Shown piece by piece: positions 1 to 7,817 of a stretch of DNA of 16,540 nt. The notes beneath the pieces were generated by a model. The model worked only from the letters and a program-made list of their open reading frames with translations. It ran no database searches and was not told the DNA's origin. Origin of the DNA: Erythrobacter sp. 34-65-8 (GTDB lineage: Bacteria; Pseudomonadota; Alphaproteobacteria; Sphingomonadales; Sphingomonadaceae); NCBI GenBank assembly GCA_002278985.1, contig NCJP01000007.1, forward strand, positions 1-16,540. Direction: 5' to 3'. Numbering within the stretch: position 1 is the first letter of the stretch; each line of letters begins with the position of its first letter. Both the position numbers and the translations under genes were made by a program.

Positions 1-455
1 GCCGCCGCGCAACCTTCCGAGGCAGTCATCACCATCGCGTAGCACGCGCCCCATTCGTCGCTCTGCCGCCATACACCAGCGGCGGCGAACAGCGGTTCAT
101 CGGGCAGGCTGAGCCAGGTGCGGGTCATCTTCCCGCGCCGGCCTTGCGCCTCGGCCCAGCCGGTCAACGGGATCAGGCAACGGCGTTCGGCAAAGCTGTG
201 GCGCCAGAAGAAGCTGTCGAGCTTGTCACTGCGGGCATTGTTGACCGGCTTGGGCTTAAGCGGCTGGCCCTGCTTCCCCTTCAGCACCAGGGGAAAGCCC
301 CAGGTCATCCGCCGGACCTCGCCCTCCGCCACCACCAGCCCAGGATAGCCGGGATAGACCTCCGCCCCGAAGTTCGCCCCGCCGGTCGCCTCGACCGCAT
401 CGAACCATGCGGCGACTTCGCTCGGCGTCTTCGTCATGCGGTAGAGGTTGCACAT
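1..455 (-). CDS. SRAP-family (YedK/HMCES-like) abasic-site processing protein, 3' end cut off by window edge
   Basis: The first 151 residues are visible; the C-terminus lies beyond base 1. The protein starts MCNLYRMT, so removal of Met would expose Cys2, the nucleophile that SRAP proteins use to form a covalent link with abasic sites in single-stranded DNA. Other family landmarks are present: PVNNARSD at residues 70-77 (active-site Asn) and RRCLIPLTGWAE at 91-102, ending in the position of the conserved Glu. The catalytic His lies outside the window. The ATG overlaps the ubiA stop as TAATG, so its translation is probably coupled to ubiA. Family assignment is firm. The biological role (protecting abasic sites at replication forks) is inferred from the family. 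Confidence 0.9.
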   Translation of the reverse strand, partial: MCNLYRMTKTPSEVAAWFDAVEATGGANFGAEVYPGYPGLVVAEGEVRRMTWGFPLVLKGKQGQPLKPKPVNNARSDKLDSFFWRHSFAERRCLIPLTGWAEAQGRRGKMTRTWLSLPDEPLFAAAGVWRQSDEWGACYAMVMTASEGCAA

Positions 456-1366
456 TACGCGTTGCCCACCACGAAACAGGCCGCGGCGACCAGCGCCCCG
501 GTCCAGCGGTTGGAGCGGAACCGGTCGAGCGGGTTGGCCCCGTCTGCCGGGTCCAGCGTCGCGACCTGCCAGCCGAGGTGCGCGGCGGCGGGGACCAGCG
601 CCAGCAGCGCGATCCAGTCCGCCCGGTAGAGCCAGAACGCCAGCCCCCACAGCGCCACAGCCAGCGCGTAGAACAGCAATGTCCCGCCGCGCACTTTCTC
701 GCCCAATCGCAGCGCCGAGGAGCGGATGCCCACCAGTGCGTCATCCTCCCGGTCCTGCAGGGCGTAGATCGTGTCGTACCCGATCACCCAGAACACCGTG
801 CCGAGGTAGAGCGCGGCCAGCACGTCCCAGTTGTCGCCGCGCAGCTGCATCCAGCCGACCAGCGCGCCCCAGCTGAACACCAGCCCCAGCCACGCCTGCG
901 GCCACCAGGTGATCCGCTTCATGAACGGATAGGCCGCAACCAGCGCGAGGCTGGCGAGCGCGACGAGCTGAGCCTCCCAGCGCAGTTGCAGCAGGACCAC
1001 CAGCCCGACCAGCGTCAGCGCCGCGAGCCAGGCCCAAGCCTTCTTGCGGCTCACCCGGCCGCTGGCGACGGGCCGCGCAGCAGTGCGGGCGACCTGCCGG
1101 TCAAGGTCGGCATCGACAATGTCGTTATAGACGCACCCCGCCCCGCGCATGGCGATGCTGCCGAGCAGCAACCAGCCGAGCAGCGGCCACTGCCAGCCTG
1201 CGCCCGCCAGCCACACGCCCCAGACACAGGGCCACAGCAGCAGCCACCAGCCGATCGGCCGGTCAAACCGTGCCAGCTGCGCCAGATCGCGCAGCCCCTG
1301 CGGCAGGCGCGCGACAAGGCCCTGATGTTCGCTATCCGGAACGATGGTTTCGCCCGGGCCGGTCAT
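455..1366 (-). CDS. ubiA: 4-hydroxybenzoate polyprenyltransferase UbiA
   Basis: This integral membrane enzyme attaches the polyprenyl tail to 4-hydroxybenzoate, an early step of ubiquinone synthesis. The 303-residue length fits the family. The first Asp-rich motif, NDIVDADLD, is at residues 81-89 and the second, YDTIYALQDREDD, at 197-209; these bind Mg-diphosphate of the prenyl donor. The RFDRPIGWWLLLWP segment (33-46) is also typical. Several hydrophobic helices follow (about 40-76, 111-147, 155-175, 183-203 and in the C-terminal third). The stop TAA overlaps the next start by one base. The gene lies divergent to rsmE-gshA. A shorter N-terminus is possible because the first 20 residues are unlike the core, but no better start is obvious. 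Confidence 0.95.
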   Translation of the reverse strand: MTGPGETIVPDSEHQGLVARLPQGLRDLAQLARFDRPIGWWLLLWPCVWGVWLAGAGWQWPLLGWLLLGSIAMRGAGCVYNDIVDADLDRQVARTAARPVASGRVSRKKAWAWLAALTLVGLVVLLQLRWEAQLVALASLALVAAYPFMKRITWWPQAWLGLVFSWGALVGWMQLRGDNWDVLAALYLGTVFWVIGYDTIYALQDREDDALVGIRSSALRLGEKVRGGTLLFYALAVALWGLAFWLYRADWIALLALVPAAAHLGWQVATLDPADGANPLDRFRSNRWTGALVAAACFVVGNA

Positions 1367-1601
1367 GGGCGTGCTTCGCCCGAACTTGACGAAGTTGACA
1401 CCCTGTCAAGCGCTTGCTTGGGGATATTACGACGCAATTTCATGCCTTTACCATCTTCTGCCGTGCTTGACAGTCGGGACACACCCCCCGCCCCCTGTCC
1501 CGCACGCGCCGGATAACAGGACCATTCGCACGCTGGCAGATTTTGTCGCTGTAGGAAATCACCGCTTTTGCCCGGTCAGGCGATGTGGTTATGGCAGGTC
1601 C
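1367..1601. promoter_or_regulatory. Divergent ubiA / rsmE intergenic region with clustered inverted repeats
   Basis: This spacer separates two divergently transcribed units, so it should hold promoters for both. Directly visible are AACTT-gacg-AAGTT (1383-1396), TTGACA-ccc-TGTCAA (1395-1409), the 10-base palindrome CAAGCGCTTG (1407-1416), and a stem CGGGACA (1475-1481) with TGTCCCG (1496-1502) around a C-rich loop. TTGACA-like hexamers occur several times, but none has a convincing -10 box at 16-18 bases on either strand. I therefore cannot place the promoters. The repeats could be an operator; that is inference. Confidence 0.4.
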
Positions 1602-2372
1602 ATGCCCGCAACCCCAGCCTGGCCGCCGCGAAGCGCCCCCCGCCTGTTTGTCGGCGAGGAACTGGCGCTCGGGCGTATGGTCACGCTGGAAGGGAACCCG
1701 GCGCATTATCTCGGCAAGGTTATGCGGGTCGCCCCCGGCGACGCGGTGATCCTGTGCGACGACATGACCGGGGAATGGGCCTGCACGGTGATCGACGCGG
1801 GCAAGCGCGCCGTGGTGGTGGAGGCAGCCCGGCACCTGCGCCCACGCGAACCGGTGCCGGATGTGTGGCTGTGCCCGGCCCTGCTCAAGAAGGACCGGTT
1901 CGACCTCGTGCTGGAAAAGGCGACCGAGCTGGGCGTAGCGCGAATCCAGCCGGTGCTGACCCGCCGCTGCGTGGCCGACAAGCTCAACCCCGAACGGGCA
2001 CGGACCGTGGTGACCGAAGCTGCCGAGCAATGCGCCCGCACCGCCCTGCCTGACCTCGCCGCGCCGGTTTCGCTCGACGCCCTGCTGCGAGGCTGGGCGG
2101 CCGGACGCGCCCTGTTCTTTGCCGACGAACTGGGCGGCGAACCCGCCGCGCAAGCCTTTGCCGCCCACGGCACGCCCGCCGCGATCCTGGTCGGCCCGGA
2201 AGGCGGGTTCGATGACCGGGAGCGCGAACTTCTGCGCGCCCATCAAGCGGTGAAACCGATCACCCTTGGTCCGCGAATACTGCGCGGTGAGACAGCGGCG
2301 ATTGCGGCGCTGGCACTCTGGATGGGAACCTCGGGGGACTGGCGCGGTGAAAGCACTTCGGCACTCTCATAA
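1602..2372 (+). CDS. rsmE: 16S rRNA (uracil(1498)-N3)-methyltransferase RsmE
   Basis: RsmE is a SPOUT-class enzyme that transfers methyl from SAM to N3 of U1498 in 16S rRNA, in the assembled 30S subunit. From the ATG at 1602 the protein has 256 residues, close to the usual 240-250. The N-terminal PUA-like part begins with RLFVGEEL (14-21). The SPOUT knot is clear from VGPEGGFDDRE (197-207) and LGPRILRGET (222-231), the SAM-binding signatures. CPALLKKDRFDLVLEKATELG (91-111) is also characteristic. The frame stays open about 86 codons upstream, but that part is composed of non-family sequence and crosses the intergenic repeats, so the internal ATG is preferred. gshA follows after 42 bases, probably in the same operon. 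Confidence 0.94.
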   Translation: MPATPAWPPRSAPRLFVGEELALGRMVTLEGNPAHYLGKVMRVAPGDAVILCDDMTGEWACTVIDAGKRAVVVEAARHLRPREPVPDVWLCPALLKKDRFDLVLEKATELGVARIQPVLTRRCVADKLNPERARTVVTEAAEQCARTALPDLAAPVSLDALLRGWAAGRALFFADELGGEPAAQAFAAHGTPAAILVGPEGGFDDRERELLRAHQAVKPITLGPRILRGETAAIAALALWMGTSGDWRGESTSALS

Positions 2373-2414
2373 TTCCGCTGGCGCGGCGGCCGTCGCTTGC
2401 CTAACGCGGGCCCT

Positions 2415-3785
2415 ATGAGCACGCGCGAAACCTCCGCCGGGGATGACCCGATCATCGAATCCCGCGACCAGCTGGTCGCCCCGATGCAGCTCGGCGAGAA
2501 GCCGAAAAGCGCGTGGAGGATCGGCACCGAGCACGAGAAGCTGGTCTACAAGCGGGATGATTTCCGCGCCCCGAGTTACGACGAGCCCTGCGGTATCCGC
2601 GATATGCTGCTGAACATGCAGAAGTTCGGCTGGGAACCGGTGGAGGAAGGCGGAAAGGTTATCGCCCTCAAGGGTGCGGATGGCGCAGTCAGCCTGGAAC
2701 CGGCTGGCCAGCTCGAACTGTCGGGCGCGCCGCTGGAAAACCTGCACGAAACCTGCAACGAGACCGGGCGTCACCTGAAACAGGTCAAGGAAGTGGGCGA
2801 CGCCTGCGGGGTCGGCTTCCTCGGCCTCGGCATGTGGCCGGACAAGACCCGCGCCGAGCTGCCGATCATGCCGAAGGGCCGCTACGACATCATGCTGCGC
2901 CACATGCCGCGGGTGGGCAGCATGGGCCTCGACATGATGCTGCGGACCTGCACCATCCAGGTCAACCTCGACTATTCGAGCGAGGCCGACATGGTGAAGA
3001 AGTTCCGCGTCGGGCTGGCGCTTCAGCCGCTGGCGACCGCGCTGTTTGCCAATTCGCCCTTCACCGAGGGCAAGCCCAACGGATACCTGTCCTACCGCAG
3101 CCACATCTGGAGCGACACCGACCCGCACCGCACTGGCATGCTGCCGTTCGTGTTCGAGGACGGGTTCGGATACGAACGCTGGGTCGATTACATGCTCGAC
3201 GTGCCGATGTACTTCGTCTTCCGCGACGGCAAATACATCGACGCTGCCGGCCTCAGCTTTCGCGATTTTCTTGACGGCAAGCTCTCGGTCCTGCCGGGCG
3301 AAAAGCCGCGGCAAAGCGACTGGTGGGATCATCTCTCCACCGCCTTCCCCGAAGTGCGTCTGAAGAGCTTCCTTGAAATGCGCGGGGCCGATGGCGGGCC
3401 GTGGAACCGGATCTGCGCCCTTCCCGCCTTCTGGGTCGGCCTGCTCTACGATCAGGGTGCGCTCGATGCGGCGTGGGACCTGGTCAAGGACTGGACCATG
3501 GACGAACGCGAAGCGCTGCGCAGCGCCGTGCCGAAGCTGGCGCTCGATGCCCCGGTTCCCGGCGGCGGCAGGCTGCAGGACATCGGCAAGGAAGCCCTGG
3601 CAATCGCGCGCGCAGGCCTGGCCGCCCGGGCCCGGCTCAACACCAGCGGCGACAACGAGACCGGTTTCCTCGAAACGCTCGACGAAATTGTCGCCAGCGG
3701 CAAGGTTCCGGCCCAGCGTCTGCTTGACTGCTACAATGGCGAATGGGCGGGCGACATGAGCCAGGTCTACAAGCTGAGCTTCTGA
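2415..3785 (+). CDS. gshA: Glutamate-cysteine ligase, plant/alphaproteobacterial type (GshA)
   Basis: This enzyme catalyses the ATP-dependent joining of glutamate and cysteine, the first and limiting step of glutathione synthesis, in the cytoplasm. The 456-residue protein matches the plant-type GCS2 family rather than the E. coli GshA class. Visible landmarks are IGTEHEKLVY (36-45), SLEPAGQLELSG (93-104), MPKGRYDIM (152-160), TCTIQVNLDY (178-187) and ANSPFTEGKPNGYLSYRS (212-229). A TTG at 2397 would add six residues, but the ATG at 2415 is the more normal choice; neither has a strong Shine-Dalgarno sequence. It is preceded closely by rsmE and followed after 14 bases by an ABM-domain gene with a good ribosome-binding site, which suggests one transcript. 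Confidence 0.94.
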   Translation: MSTRETSAGDDPIIESRDQLVAPMQLGEKPKSAWRIGTEHEKLVYKRDDFRAPSYDEPCGIRDMLLNMQKFGWEPVEEGGKVIALKGADGAVSLEPAGQLELSGAPLENLHETCNETGRHLKQVKEVGDACGVGFLGLGMWPDKTRAELPIMPKGRYDIMLRHMPRVGSMGLDMMLRTCTIQVNLDYSSEADMVKKFRVGLALQPLATALFANSPFTEGKPNGYLSYRSHIWSDTDPHRTGMLPFVFEDGFGYERWVDYMLDVPMYFVFRDGKYIDAAGLSFRDFLDGKLSVLPGEKPRQSDWWDHLSTAFPEVRLKSFLEMRGADGGPWNRICALPAFWVGLLYDQGALDAAWDLVKDWTMDEREALRSAVPKLALDAPVPGGGRLQDIGKEALAIARAGLAARARLNTSGDNETGFLETLDEIVASGKVPAQRLLDCYNGEWAGDMSQVYKLSF

Positions 3786-3799
3786 CAGGGAGATACCGG

Positions 3800-4102
3800 A
3801 TGCTGATCGTGCTGGCCAAGGCCACCATTCCCGCTGGCGCACTCGACGCCGTGCGCGGAGCCATAGCCACGATGGTGGCCGCATCGCAGGCCGAGGAAGG
3901 CTGCCTTGCCTACAGTTTCACCTCCGATGTGCTCGATCCCGGCACCATGCACATTGTCGAGAAATGGCGCGATGAAGACGCGCTGAAGTTCCATTTCTCC
4001 ACTCCGCACATGGCTGCCTTCCAGGCTGCGATTGCCGGAACCGGGATGCAGGTGACCGAAGCGCTCAAGTACGAGACGGGCGAAGGCGCCTCGCTGTTCT
4101 GA
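3800..4102 (+). CDS. Small ABM-domain protein (putative quinol monooxygenase, YgiN-like)
   Basis: This 100-residue protein has a single antibiotic-biosynthesis-monooxygenase fold, a dimeric ferredoxin-like alpha/beta barrel. Typical features are the opening strand MLIVLAKATIPAG, EEGCLAYSF (32-40), and the second half EKWRDEDALKFHFSTPHM (54-71), with the conserved Trp and the His-Met end of the helix. Members act as cofactor-free oxygenases on quinols or other aromatics, or are of unknown function; the substrate cannot be read from the sequence. Start choice is supported by AGGGAG at 3787-3792, seven bases before the ATG. An ATG at 3743 in this frame lies inside gshA and is rejected. The gene is probably the last of the rsmE-gshA operon, and its stop abuts the stop of the convergent methyltransferase. 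Confidence 0.85.
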   Translation: MLIVLAKATIPAGALDAVRGAIATMVAASQAEEGCLAYSFTSDVLDPGTMHIVEKWRDEDALKFHFSTPHMAAFQAAIAGTGMQVTEALKYETGEGASLF

Positions 4103-5479
4103 TCATTCCGCCGGGTGCGGTTGCAGCACCGGCCCGCGCGGGCGCAGGCGGCGCGCGAAGCGGCCGAGCGGTGCGGTAATGACCCCGTGCTCGCCCATCC
4201 ACGCATGGTATTGGCGGTACTTGGCGTCTTCCATCAGGAGATGCGCCTCCTCCGTCCGCGCGCGCCAGTAGTAGATCCCGCTGACGGCGGCGAGGAACAC
4301 CGTGTTGCGGATCACGTCCACCGGTGAGCCACTGGTGACGAGGAATGGCAAGGTCGCGCTCCACCAGAACAGGTTCTTGGACAGGTAGGCCGGGTGGCGG
4401 GTGAACCGATAGGGGCCGTGGGTTATAACCCCGCGATAGGTCAGGTTGGAAAAGCGGATTCCGAACACGACCGTGGCCCAGGCATAGACGCCGGTGAGGA
4501 ACACCAGCCATGCGCCCCAGAACCACAGCAGCACCGCATGATTGCCAAACCAGTGCGCCCAGCCCGGGGTGTTGACCTCGTAGGCGATCATTCCGGTGGG
4601 GCCCATGAAGGCGTAGACCAGCGGCGGATAGCAGATCAGCGCCGCCAGCCAGCCCGCCAGAAACGGATTGCCGCTGCGGATATGGGCATCGAGCGGGCGC
4701 AGGGTCAGCAGATAGCCGACTGTGCCGATCTGCACGTCGATCACGAACAGCAGCTCGATCAGGATAAGGGCAAAACGCACCGGCTGATTGGTGATGTCGG
4801 TGAGGTCGGCCGCAACCACCGCGGCAAACCCGCCGGGGAGTATCGAAATCATGAATGCGCCGAAAAAGCCCTTGATGATCCACGCGCGCCAATGCTTCTT
4901 CACCTCGTCCGGATCATAGGGTTCGCGTCCGATCAGCATGGCACCGAAATGCCAGGCGTGATCACGCGGCTCCTTCATCACCCGGTCAAGCCACAGGACA
5001 TAAGGCACCGAGAGCACGAACAGCGGGATCGCTGCCACGCCCAGCACCTTCATCGCGAACAGGTACTGCCCGTCCCAGTACCACCGGCCCAGGCAATAGA
5101 GCCCGGCAAGGATCAGCCAGGTCGCCCACAGCCCGGCCAGCTTGACCAGCGATGCGGGCAGGACATCGGCCAGAGGGCGCTTGTTGTCCCAGTTGATCCC
5201 GGTCGAAGGATTGCGGTGGACCTTGTCGACCAGCACTGACCACAGCACCATCGGCACGCTGGAGAACAGCATCGCGGTGAGCGCAGCGTGCGGCCCGGTC
5301 AGCCGCTCGCGCGGGCCGGGCAGCGCCAGCCAGTCAGCAAAGGCCGGATAGTTGCGGCAAAACAGGATCCACACGAACAGCCCCAGCAGGCCCGCCAGGC
5401 CCACGCCTGCGGACACGTCGCTTCGCGGCAGGCCTTCAGCCTTGGCCGGGCTGCCAGCAGGGGCTTGGCTCGCGCTCAT
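4103..5479 (-). CDS. Polytopic membrane methyltransferase, isoprenylcysteine carboxyl methyltransferase (ICMT/PEMT-like) family
   Basis: The 458-residue protein has roughly ten hydrophobic segments (for example 24-41, 66-84, 111-130, 143-164, 203-223, 236-259, 273-291, 316-340, 368-381 and 392-405). The C-terminal quarter carries the ICMT-type signature: GPYRFTRHPAYLSKNL (355-370), then YYWRARTEEAHLL (403-415) and KYRQYHAWM (420-428). In the family these residues form the SAM-binding pocket at the membrane face. Bacteria do not make the classic isoprenylcysteine substrate, so the substrate is unknown; a lipid, an isoprenoid or a membrane protein are possible. The large N-terminal membrane part, about 330 residues, is longer than in minimal members. 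An overlapping GTG at 5482 is an alternative start. It lies 54 bases after bamB on the same strand and may be cotranscribed. Confidence 0.75.
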   Translation of the reverse strand: MSASQAPAGSPAKAEGLPRSDVSAGVGLAGLLGLFVWILFCRNYPAFADWLALPGPRERLTGPHAALTAMLFSSVPMVLWSVLVDKVHRNPSTGINWDNKRPLADVLPASLVKLAGLWATWLILAGLYCLGRWYWDGQYLFAMKVLGVAAIPLFVLSVPYVLWLDRVMKEPRDHAWHFGAMLIGREPYDPDEVKKHWRAWIIKGFFGAFMISILPGGFAAVVAADLTDITNQPVRFALILIELLFVIDVQIGTVGYLLTLRPLDAHIRSGNPFLAGWLAALICYPPLVYAFMGPTGMIAYEVNTPGWAHWFGNHAVLLWFWGAWLVFLTGVYAWATVVFGIRFSNLTYRGVITHGPYRFTRHPAYLSKNLFWWSATLPFLVTSGSPVDVIRNTVFLAAVSGIYYWRARTEEAHLLMEDAKYRQYHAWMGEHGVITAPLGRFARRLRPRGPVLQPHPAE

Positions 5480-5533
5480 CACGCGAGGGAACTAGGATAA
5501 AAGGGTTAAAGCCGGCGTAACGCGCCTGCCCGC

Positions 5534-6892
5534 TCAGCGGAAAGCGTGGATCCGGCCGTCGTCGTCCAGCACGTAGAGCGTGTTGTTCGCGACCACGGGC
5601 GCCAGGCTGACCGAAGCCCCCAGATCGGAATGGAGGCTGGCTGAACCTTCGCCAGTGCTGACCTGGTAGAGCTCGCCCCGGCTGCTGGCGACCCACAGGT
5701 TGCCCCCGGCCAGCACAGGACCGGTCCAGAAGATCGGGCCTTCCTTGTCCTCTTCATCCCGGAAGCGGGCGAGCTGCGTGATCCAGCGGATCTTGCCGGT
5801 GGAGCGGGCAATGGCGAGCAGGCGGGAATCGTCTGTGAGAGCGAAAATCCACTCACCGGCGATGGCCGGGGTCGAGATCCCGGCGACGTTGAGCTCCCAC
5901 AGGCGCTGCCCGGTGACCAGTTCGTAGGCTGCCATGCGGCCGCCCTGGCCCAACGCATAGACGCGGCCCTGGTCGATGATCGGATCGGCGTCGATATCGG
6001 TCAGCGAGCCAACCTGGGTCGAGATCGAGATCGAGGTCAGTGCCAGCGCGTCCGACCACAAGGTGCGGCCGTTCTCGTACCGGTAGGCAACCAGCTCGCC
6101 CGAGCTGTAGCCTGCCACGATCGTGCCCTGCCCGGCGGCCGGGGCGGCAACGCCGAACACACCGGCCTGCGAGATCGATCCGGTTTCGCTCCAAACCGGC
6201 TCACCCGTGGCGGCGGTCATCGCGTGGATCTGGTTGTCCTGCGTCATCACGAACACAGTGTTGAAGGCGACCGTGGGCGATCCGCGCAGCGGGCCAGCCG
6301 GCTTGACTTTCCACACCTGGGTGCCGGTTGCCGCATCGAGCGCCACGACTTCGCCCACGCCGTTGGTGGCATAGACCCGTCCGCTGTCAAAGCTGGCCCC
6401 GCCCCCGAAAGCGGCGTTCTGCAGGTTGCCGGCCAGTTCCATCTGGTAGGACCAGCGCCGTGCCCCGGTCTGCGCGTCAAAGGCGTGAACCGTGCCGGAG
6501 GTATCGACCGAGAACAGCATCCCGTCGCCCACCACGGGCGATGCGGCCAGCCGGCGGCGATTGTTGGATCCGGCAATCTGCGCAGTCCAGGCGCGTGACA
6601 CGCTGCCGCCCAGGGCTAGGTGCCCGTAAGACTTGCTTGCCGTGCCGCCAGCCTGCGGCCATGCCGGATTGCTCTGAGCCGGGGGCAGGACAACGGCAAT
6701 TTCTGCCAGGGCAGGATCGACCACCGCACCGCTCTCGATCTTCGAAAGGATGGGCACACGGGTCCCGATGGTCGGCGTGGTCTTGTCGTCGCCCCCGCCG
6801 AACAGCCCGCCGCTGCAAGCGCCGAGGCTTGTTGCAAGCAGGGCCACGGCTGCAAGGCGCAGTGAACGGGTACCGACTGGTTTACGCATCAT
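5534..6892 (-). CDS. bamB: Outer membrane protein assembly lipoprotein BamB (PQQ-like beta-propeller)
   Basis: BamB is a periplasm-facing lipoprotein of the BAM complex, which inserts beta-barrel proteins into the outer membrane. The first 25 residues are a lipoprotein signal ending SLGAC, with Cys26 as the lipidated residue. The mature part shows regularly spaced propeller blades ending in the xxAxxxxTGxxxW pattern: VHAFDAQTGARRW (135-147), VVALDAATGTQVW (182-194), IHAMTAATGEPVW (222-234), LVAYRYENGRTLW (267-279), MAAYELVTGQRLW (320-332), LLAIARSTGKIRW (358-370), and a closing strand IHAFR. At 452 residues it is longer than E. coli BamB (392). ATG at 6892 follows AGGAAACG; ATG at 6910 is an alternative. 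It directly follows the YfgM-like gene, a common pairing. Confidence 0.9.
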   Translation of the reverse strand: MMRKPVGTRSLRLAAVALLATSLGACSGGLFGGGDDKTTPTIGTRVPILSKIESGAVVDPALAEIAVVLPPAQSNPAWPQAGGTASKSYGHLALGGSVSRAWTAQIAGSNNRRRLAASPVVGDGMLFSVDTSGTVHAFDAQTGARRWSYQMELAGNLQNAAFGGGASFDSGRVYATNGVGEVVALDAATGTQVWKVKPAGPLRGSPTVAFNTVFVMTQDNQIHAMTAATGEPVWSETGSISQAGVFGVAAPAAGQGTIVAGYSSGELVAYRYENGRTLWSDALALTSISISTQVGSLTDIDADPIIDQGRVYALGQGGRMAAYELVTGQRLWELNVAGISTPAIAGEWIFALTDDSRLLAIARSTGKIRWITQLARFRDEEDKEGPIFWTGPVLAGGNLWVASSRGELYQVSTGEGSASLHSDLGASVSLAPVVANNTLYVLDDDGRIHAFR

Positions 6893-6911
6893 GGACTTCG
6901 TTTCCTGCATC

Positions 6912-7691
6912 TTATTCGCCCGATGGTGCCGGTGCGGCGCTACCGTCATCGACCCGCGTCGCTTCGAGCACTTCGTTGACGTCTTCGATCGCATCGACCC
7001 CCAAAAGGCCGGCCATCTGGCGTGAACGCGACCTGAGCCCTTCCGGCACGTCCTCGCTCCTGGCGATTTCGGCGAACAGGGTTCCGGCCTCGCGGCGCTT
7101 GCCCTGTTCCAGATAGGCCATGGCGACTATTTCCCCGGCGCTGCCGAAATAGGCGTTGCCGGGCACCGCCAGCGGCTTGAGCCGGGCAATCACTTCGTCC
7201 GGCTTGCGCGTGTCAAAGGTCGCGGCGATCTCGCGAACGGTGGCGAGGTCACGCAGCGCGGGCGGGCTATCGCCCGATGCAGCCACTTCAGCATAGAGGC
7301 GGGCTGCGTCGGCCGGCTTGCCCTGCTCCATGATCACACCGGCCTTGAGCAGCTTGGCCATGGCCGCAGCGCCGTCGTTCCCTTCGGCAATCAGCGTTTC
7401 CAAGGTGGCTGCGCCGGAATCGAGGTTGCCGGATTCGATCTGGTCCAGCGCGCTGACGAGAGTTTCGGAATCGGCTTCGAGCGCAGCCTCCTGCTGCCCG
7501 TCCCACCACAGGTAGCCGGCAAAGGCCAGCAGCCCCGCCGCCACCACGCCAAGGATGGGCTTGCCATAGCGTGCGGCAAATTCCGCAAACTGGTCCTCCC
7601 GCACGGCATCGTCGATCTCGCGCATCAGGACTTCGTCCTGCGCGGCTTTCTTCTCTTCGGCGGTCTTGTTGCTGGTCGGTGTGAGGGCCAC
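6912..7691 (-). CDS. YfgM-like tetratricopeptide membrane-anchored protein
   Basis: The 259-residue protein has a charged cytoplasmic N-terminus (EIDDAVREDQFAEFAARYG, 25-43), one transmembrane helix at about 44-63, and an Ala-rich helical periplasmic domain with TPR-like pairs such as MAKLLKAGVIMEQGKPADAA and MAYLEQGKRREAGTLFAEIA. This is the layout of YfgM/TPR_21 proteins, ancillary partners of the SecYEG translocon and periplasmic chaperones. It sits immediately upstream of bamB, with 19 bases between its stop and the preferred bamB start, so the two are almost certainly cotranscribed and probably cooperate in handling exported proteins. Translation appears to begin at a GTG (7691), giving the MALTPTSN start I recall from related proteins; a weak AAAGAG lies upstream. 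An internal ATG at 7625 is less likely. Confidence 0.82.
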   Translation of the reverse strand: MALTPTSNKTAEEKKAAQDEVLMREIDDAVREDQFAEFAARYGKPILGVVAAGLLAFAGYLWWDGQQEAALEADSETLVSALDQIESGNLDSGAATLETLIAEGNDGAAAMAKLLKAGVIMEQGKPADAARLYAEVAASGDSPPALRDLATVREIAATFDTRKPDEVIARLKPLAVPGNAYFGSAGEIVAMAYLEQGKRREAGTLFAEIARSEDVPEGLRSRSRQMAGLLGVDAIEDVNEVLEATRVDDGSAAPAPSGE

Positions 7692-7817
7692 AGAGGCTCT
7701 TTCGCTATGCTGTCTGTCCGGGCGCGGTGTTAAGCGGATGGGCGAGCCAATTCAACTTACAATCCTGCATCGGCCAGTGCCTGTCCCCCGCCGCGTGAAC
7801 AGAGGGTGAAGGCCGGT

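Noticed and set aside
407..1516. 369-codon plus-strand open frame
   Set aside because: It is antisense to ubiA and the SRAP gene, rich in Arg/Gln/Pro, and has no recognisable domain.
1440..2246. 268-codon minus-strand open frame opposite rsmE
   Set aside because: It is antisense to a clear rsmE and extends into the intergenic repeats, without conserved motifs.
2367..3884. 505-codon minus-strand open frame
   Set aside because: It is antisense to gshA, whose conserved motifs are intact. High GC content leaves opposite frames open.
7692..7817. Promoter for the yfgM-bamB unit
   Set aside because: A promoter is expected here on the minus strand, but the best hexamer pairs (TTGAAT with TTAACA, TTAACA with CATAGC) have poor -10 matches or leave almost no leader.
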